The notes beneath the pieces were generated by a model. That model did not search any database, was not told the DNA's origin, and worked only from the letters and a program-made list of their open reading frames with translations. This document shows positions 58,781-64,000 of a stretch of 64,000 nt of DNA, piece by piece. This DNA comes from Cercis canadensis (lineage: Eukaryota; Streptophyta; Magnoliopsida; Fabales; Fabaceae). The translations under genes and the position numbers were made by a program. The DNA is taken from the NCBI GenBank assembly GCA_003255065.1, contig QAOA01002897.1, positions 1 to 64,000 of the forward strand, in the 5' to 3' direction. Numbering within the stretch: position 1 is the stretch's first letter; every line of letters begins with the position of its first letter.

Positions 58781-58981
58781 CGCATATCACCTCTCTTTGT
58801 TACCATTTTCCTATGCATTCCAAATATTGGCTTATTAACTCATACTCTTTTAAAATGAAGGACCATTTTGAAGGATTAAGATAATCATGAAAAAAAAAGA
58901 TTAATTTTAAAAGCTAAAGCATAAAGGATTAAGCTACATACTTTATACAGTTAGGAATTTGGTAATCAAGGAGGTGGTTAT

Positions 58982-59945
58982 TACATTATATCCGGAATAT
59001 AGCCTTCATGGCATCCATCAACAAGTACCCACTTGGATAATAGAATAGCCTAAAGCGAATCAAGGTTTGATTATAAAACAAATTGGAGATTAATATAACG
59101 TACCCATAAAAGTATTAAACTGTACAAGTTTCGTTCTCCATGTTATTAAGCTTTGTATTCCTGGTGGTTAAACTATTCACACAAAGAGGCAAATCAAGTG
59201 GACTGTAATTAAGTCCAAGTTCATCAAACTGAATGGGTTGAATTTCTCTAACCTAATGAATTGACATGTTGATTTGTAGTTTTGGGATAAATAGGAATAA
59301 AGAGGCCTTCTTAAAGTGCCGTATTGTGATCACAATAGAATTCAAACGTGAGACCTTCAAATCATTTCATGGCTATCAAAGATAGTATTATATTGCCGTT
59401 TAGAAGCCTGACATTAATGTGGCTTCAGTGCTACTTTTAAGGTTTCCAACGTGCTTTAACCTTCTGATAATGTTCAACTGGTAGAAGTTCAAATGACACA
59501 TTTCAAGCTTATATATATGTATGTAATGATTATGTCTGTGTATTCTGAATATTGGTTAGTGTATTATATGCTTATGTGCTAATGTCTATTGTGTATAAAC
59601 CTTGGGTACAAAAATATGTTGGATAGAGAGGCATGTACTTCAATTTGTGTAGGACTTGAATGATAAATGATATGGCTACTAAGCTGTTGTATATTAAAAG
59701 TAACACGCTTGGAACCCAACTGCACTTCTTAAAATTACTTGTGGGATTCATGAATTCCCTTAAAAGGAACCTCATTCTATTGGCATATCTATGATTTTGT
59801 ACTAACATAGATTATTCTGCAAATATTTATATTTCTACTTATACTTGAAAAGAATAATATTGGCATTGGCTCTATTGATTAACAAGAAGCATCCTTAGAC
59901 ACATAAATTAAGTTGTGAAACTAATCTATGAAATGAGACCACCTA
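58982..59945. repeat. X block, copy 4, fused to DDB1-intron DNA
   Basis: To the left, 58937-58981 matches the DDB1 relic intron at 48330-48372 ('ggtaatcaaggaggtgg'). The switch to X sequence occurs within a shared ACATTAT. It lies downstream of ADA2 relic 4. Confidence 0.85.
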
Positions 59946-60141
59946 AAGAGGTTGGGGCTGCGGGGAACGAACATTTTATTGAACTCAGAAAACTTGATAC
60001 GACATTTTAAAATCCCTATAAATGTTGATACATTAACAAAGATTCATGTTAATAATACAACATCATTCCTTAATTTCTTTACTGGAGATGCTACAAAAGA
60101 AAACAATATGAGGTTGCACATAAGAAACAACACATGGTATC

Positions 60142-60725
60142 TCAGGCTGGAGCAATTCCCTTTTTCACAAGCATATCATAGACCATGTCAATTTTGCTTG
60201 GTTCAATTTTGAATAAGTGGTGGCCATCTGATTTCTTAGTGATGTTGGCACTGAGTATTTGTACACACAGAACCTGTTGTATATTCAGGTATGTGGCTGG
60301 TCGCAACCTTAGCTCACAGCATAGGCGTTTCTCCTGCAAATAATGTTACAGGACATGGTTTCAGAACAAATTTGTCACAAACACTCGGCACAATACACTT
60401 ATTTAAAACGTTAAAGCAGTCGTATGGTGCAATGGTGAATAAACTGGATTTAATTTCTTAAAACACTTATTTAAAACGTTAAAGCAGTCGTATGGTGCAA
60501 TGGTGAATTAACTGGATTTAATTTCTTAAACATTTATGTTAGCTTGGTTAAGAAAATGTAGAGGTATAAGAGAGCTTTTATAAGTAGGAAAATAAGAGAG
60601 GATATATACTTACAGGTTCTGAAAAAGTAAATCTTCTCCATAATATGGCGTTACACCCATTTTATTGACAGAACTTGAAGCAGAAGGCCCTGCTGGTCTT
60701 GCACTTGAATCCTTGCCAGTAGAGC
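60142..60725 (-). pseudogene. ADA2: ADA2 relic 4 (last two exons, complete SWIRM)
   Basis: The SWIRM domain of ADA2 binds nucleosomal DNA. On the minus strand the penultimate exon (60725-60614) starts after CTACAG and reads STGKDSSARPAGPSASSS, then GVTPYYGEDLL. A length change in a T-run breaks the frame before SEP, and donor GTAAGT follows. The last exon (60333-60142, 63 codons plus TGA) is fully open: EKRLCCELRLRPATYLNIQQ, then KKSDGHHLFKIEPSKIDMVY and VKKGIAPA-stop. This is the only complete SWIRM exon in the window. The rest of the gene is not attached: the V block and unrelated DNA follow to the right. Confidence 0.88.
60396..60531. repeat. 68-bp tandem duplication in ADA2 relic 4 intron
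   Basis: Two units, 60396-60463 and 60464-60531, nearly identical ('aaagcagtcgtatggtgc'). Confidence 0.9.
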
Positions 60726-60751
60726 CTGTAGCCATGAATTCTTCCAGCTTA

Positions 60752-60985
60752 GTTCGTCATCAAATATTTTGTTACAGTCACTTTTCCATGTAAAAATTCC
60801 AATCCAGTAATTCCTTACCAAAACTAGATGCCTCCCCAAATGTAGAAGTGATTTCTTCAAGCCGACATTCTGGGTGCAAGAGACTAATTAGTGGTAGACA
60901 AAGACTAATTATCTTTTTTTTTTTTTTATTGAGACTAATTATCATTTAAAGATCTGTATAGGATAATATGATTCTAAACCTTGGA
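60752..60985. repeat. V block, copy 2
   Basis: It matches 31672-31885 and lies upstream (minus strand) of the penultimate ADA2 exon. Confidence 0.75.
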
Positions 60986-61470
60986 TGCCATTTATTATTT
61001 TAAATCTTAGTCGTCCAATTCTTCATCAAGCTTAATTCCTCATCAAATATTTCCTAGTGCAAGTTATATAGGTCGGACAGATTCGAAAATGCTTCTCCAT
61101 GAGTTAGTTTTTTCTGCTCTTATATTTCTGTATACCAAAAATATATCAATGTTTGTGTTATGTCTGTTTAAAAGACAATGTCATAATAAAATGGCCACAA
61201 AAAATACTGTAAAAATGTCTACCATTTATAGAAGTTGGATAATTAAAAGTTTATGGATCTTGACTAGTTGCCATGCCTCAAATGATGTTGAGCACCTCTA
61301 GTGAATTAAAGAGGAAGGAAACGATGCCTTCCTAATTATTAATCCCAAGAAAACATAAGATAACAAAAATATGGAAGCTGTTTGCAATTCATCGTGAACT
61401 AGTTCCTGGGTATATAAAATTGTTTCAATTTAGCAAGGCAATGGAAGAATTTTTCCATGAATTCATAATG
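60986..61470. other. No gene recognised
   Basis: AT-rich DNA. Relics 1 and 3 lack everything from the middle of the SWIRM exon (about 60235) to about 61470. Confidence 0.45.
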
Positions 61471-61860
61471 TTGGCTGTAGCCATGATAATTATTTCGAAA
61501 TCATGATTCGTTTGAGAAGGTGGAAGGAACAAAGCAAGAAAATTAATTATTTCTAAGACCAATATATTCCAGATAAAGGGCCATTAAAAGGAAAGCAATA
61601 AGATTGAGGATACTAATTCCACGCATTGAATGGAGATAGATAATCTATGGGATTATTATTATTTTCCATCAAACATTGCTTTTCTTTTTCCAGATAAAGG
61701 GCTAGTAACTTATGCCTCATTAGTTTAGTATGACAAGTCTGTTTTGTGGATGACACATAAGTGCCATGTAAGATAACTCTGTTAATTTTTTTGACAGACT
61801 TAACAGTTTGGATAACAGTTACTTATATAGAAGGAGAAAATGATGAAAACAAAGATACTT
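61471..61860. repeat. ADA2 intron-type repeat
   Basis: It matches 40558-40975, 56252-56630 and, in part, 33520-33650. Confidence 0.8.
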
Positions 61861-61956
61861 CTATAATACCTATGATAATATTCAAATCAGTTTGTTTAAA
61901 TACTGATTACAAAGAGTATAAATGTAATATAAGACTTTGAAATTCAATCTATATAG

Positions 61957-62055
61957 AGTAAAAATCCTTTTTAGTCTTTTAAAATTTTTTAAATTGTCAC
62001 TTTAATTCCTATTTTTTTTTTGTGTTATTTTAGTCTTTCAATTTATGATCTGTTT
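61957..62055. mobile_element. MITE-like half element
   Basis: It starts GAGTAAAAATCC and is the reverse complement of 35623-35727. It joins the Z block abruptly at about 62055, with no second arm. Confidence 0.5.
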
Positions 62056-62577
62056 GCCAATATCTAGTGGATATTTCTTTGAAATCATTATTGTCTTTAA
62101 GCAAAATAAATAAATAAACATTTCATGTATTTTTCTGCTTCATAATTTGAAGGCTTTTAGCCCAATAAAGTAGTGACAATTATTTCTAAGTTAATAAAAA
62201 TATTCAATATAATTTCTAGAGAGTCGCAAAATAAATTTCAAAGTAGGACACAATTATTATTAAGTTTTTTGATTTGTCCTTCGTTGACCAATGGTCAAAT
62301 TTTGTGTTTTTCAATGGTTAATACATACTGACCTATGATCAACTTAGGTTTCTTAGTGGTCATTAATGATAAAAATTTGGGAAATTTGAAAATATTTGTT
62401 ACACACTATTCCTTTTTTTTTTTTTGGGAGTGACCCACCAAAAATTATTATTCATTTGAGTGACTTTAAAATAAGAAAAATGCTTGGTCCAGGTAAATAC
62501 ATCTAGTCAAGTGCAAATATTTCCTAGTGTGTATACTTATGTAGTTTAATATGAGAAAATACTACTTATAATTATAA

Positions 62578-63455
62578 GAGGTAAAGTTCAATTTACACAA
62601 TTCAACTTTACTTGATATGCAGTTCAGTTTTTAAATTTCTTAGTGTTTTTAAAGTGTGTGAAACAGTCCTCTCTTTCGACCATAAAAAAATGGATGGAAA
62701 CAACACGTGAATGTCATGTGATAGTGCCTAATAACTAATTAAGAATTAATTAATTGGTGATTAAAGGATAAAGCAAAAAAAAAAAAAAATTGTAGGTCTG
62801 GAGCTTTGAAGCTCCGTCCATGGCAGATGCCTGAACACGATAAACTCATAGTAAATAATTTTTTTTAATGAATTTGTCCAAATTAAACACAGCTAAGCAA
62901 ACGAAAAATAATAAAATTTAAACACTCACCGGCGCCACTCCCGAAGAGCATAGCTTTCATCGTGCTCCATCTCACTCGACAGTGGAAGCACTGGGAGACA
63001 AAAACACCATCATCACCGTCATAGCTGTTTCCGTTACTATTTCCGTTCTCTGCGTGCACTGATTCGAAAGGAGATTGAGAGTAATTTGGATTCAGATCAC
63101 AGAACCCAATGATCTCTGGAGAGGCGGCAGTTGTGTGGTCGACAGCAACATCATCTCGGCGCCGGTGCGCTGAGCGTTTGCGGGAAGGGAAAATGAAGAA
63201 AATGGGAGCAAGAAGCTGTGTTCTTCATGCATTTGCCATGTATGGAGCTTCCAAGCTCCAGACCTGCAATTTCTTTTTTTATTTTTTCTTTATCCCTTTA
63301 ATCACCAATTAGTTAATTGTTAATGACTTATTAAGCACTATCACGTGACATTCACGTGATGTTTCCATCCAAAAATAGATGGACATTAGAGAGAAGGAAT
63401 GGGACTGAACCGCATATTAAGTAGAGTGAAAGAGTGTAAATTGGATATTTTCCAA
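62578..63455. mobile_element. Pack-MULE-like element, second complete copy
   Basis: It has both TIRs (about 62578-62820 and 63240-63455). The left flank is exactly TAATTATAA (62569-62577), identical to the empty site at 45400. The right flank has been replaced by Y-block sequence. It lacks about 59 bp next to the right TIR ('ggagcaagaagc' junction near 63208) that the 37-kb copy keeps. Confidence 0.75.
62930..63170 (-). pseudogene. Captured clathrin light chain exon, least deleted copy
   Basis: On the minus strand it has the same exon as at 37380-37610, ending ESYALREWRR then donor GTGAGT (62924-62929). It retains 19 bp (about 62980-62998) between GDDGVFV and SSEMEH that the other copies have lost, but it too has a one-base frame break there. 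It is nearest to the ancestral captured exon. Confidence 0.6.
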
Positions 63456-63474
63456 ATTGAACATTCACCAATTA

Positions 63475-64000
63475 TGTTTTTCGTCCTATATTTTAAATAA
63501 AACGATTTCCTTTACTTTTAATTGAGAGCAAAATATGGGCTTCTATCTAAATATCTTTGTCTATTAATTGTATGGGCGTTGGGTCCACTAAGGGTAATTA
63601 CAACATATTATTACTAGATTTTCATAAAACCATGAGGGGAGTTGTACAAATCATGGTGGTGGAGAAGGGAATCCTATGATTCTTTTGTTTTTTTTTCTTT
63701 TCTTTTCTTTTTTGGTAACTTAGGAATTTGACATTACCTTTTAGATGAAGTCAGACTTACCAAAATTGGAAAGAGTCATACTTACTTTTAAGGGTCCAAC
63801 TATTGAAGTATCAACAACGGTAACTTTGTGTGTTTGATAACCTTACTTTTTATCTAAGAGACATCTCAAACTCGTTGACAACCTAATGATTCTAGCAGGA
63901 TATTGTTTGCGCCAACTTATTAACTCAAAATGAAGATTTCACAAACAAAAAACACTTGAATGTGCCTAGCTGCATTAGACCAAGACTGAAAAATTCTTAG
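63475..64000. repeat. Y block, copy 3 (cut by window end)
   Basis: It is collinear with 38300-38850 and 53880-54450. It has no coding signal. Confidence 0.8.

Noticed and set aside
60396..60531. Possible CRISPR-like repeat
   Set aside because: It is only two contiguous 68-bp units without spacers, in a plant genome; it is a simple tandem duplication.

Overview
The window looks like AT-rich nuclear DNA of a flowering plant, probably a eudicot. It has plant Ty1/copia retrotransposons, split genes with GT..AG introns, and exon fragments of plant ADA2, DDB1, eIF5B, MATE and clathrin light chain genes. I cannot name the species. I find no intact cellular gene. The window is a graveyard of transposons and shattered, repeatedly duplicated gene fragments.

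Layout. 1-530: antisense copia integrase relic. 2228-2640: foldback MITE. 2942-20373: a three-LTR tandem array of SIRE-like copia elements (LTR-gag-pol-ORF3-LTR-gag-pol-[gap]-ORF3-LTR) bounded by a near-perfect 5-bp target duplication. The same locus exists without the insertion near 50055. A separate solo LTR (16415-17722) is nested in the second copy. 20374-22310: continuation of the split host segment, with a DDB1 first exon, a CACTA-type end and an LTR-like TATA module. 22320-25395: broken Tnt1-like copia with an internal inversion, then a PBS-to-PPT remnant. 25402-25770: MITE with a perfect 9-bp target duplication. 26104-27610: three C-terminal exons of eIF5B, the last with a stop. 27620-31530: nothing recognised.

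31540-64000 is a mosaic of repeated blocks. An X block (about 1 kb) occurs four times and a Y block three times. A Pack-MULE-like TIR element carrying a clathrin-light-chain exon occurs in two complete and two partial copies. ADA2 pieces occur at 40.5-43.0, 45.5-47.5, 56.1-57.8 and 60.1-60.7 kb, all on the minus strand. A DDB1 relic (48.5-50.5 kb, minus) and a MATE transporter relic (34.6-35.4 kb, minus) lie among them. Shared deletions, empty sites and microhomology junctions allow a partial order of events: Pack-MULE insertion, duplication of the ADA2-bearing segment, then deletion and recombination between copies.

No CRISPR array, rRNA or tRNA gene was seen. The most notable material is the Pack-MULE family with a dated empty site, the three-LTR SIRE array with its empty allele in the same window, and the ADA2/DDB1 fragment array. 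All of it is decayed: I see no evidence of a new functional system. Several single-N positions sit beside direct duplications that look like unmerged contig ends, so part of the repeat structure may be an assembly artefact.
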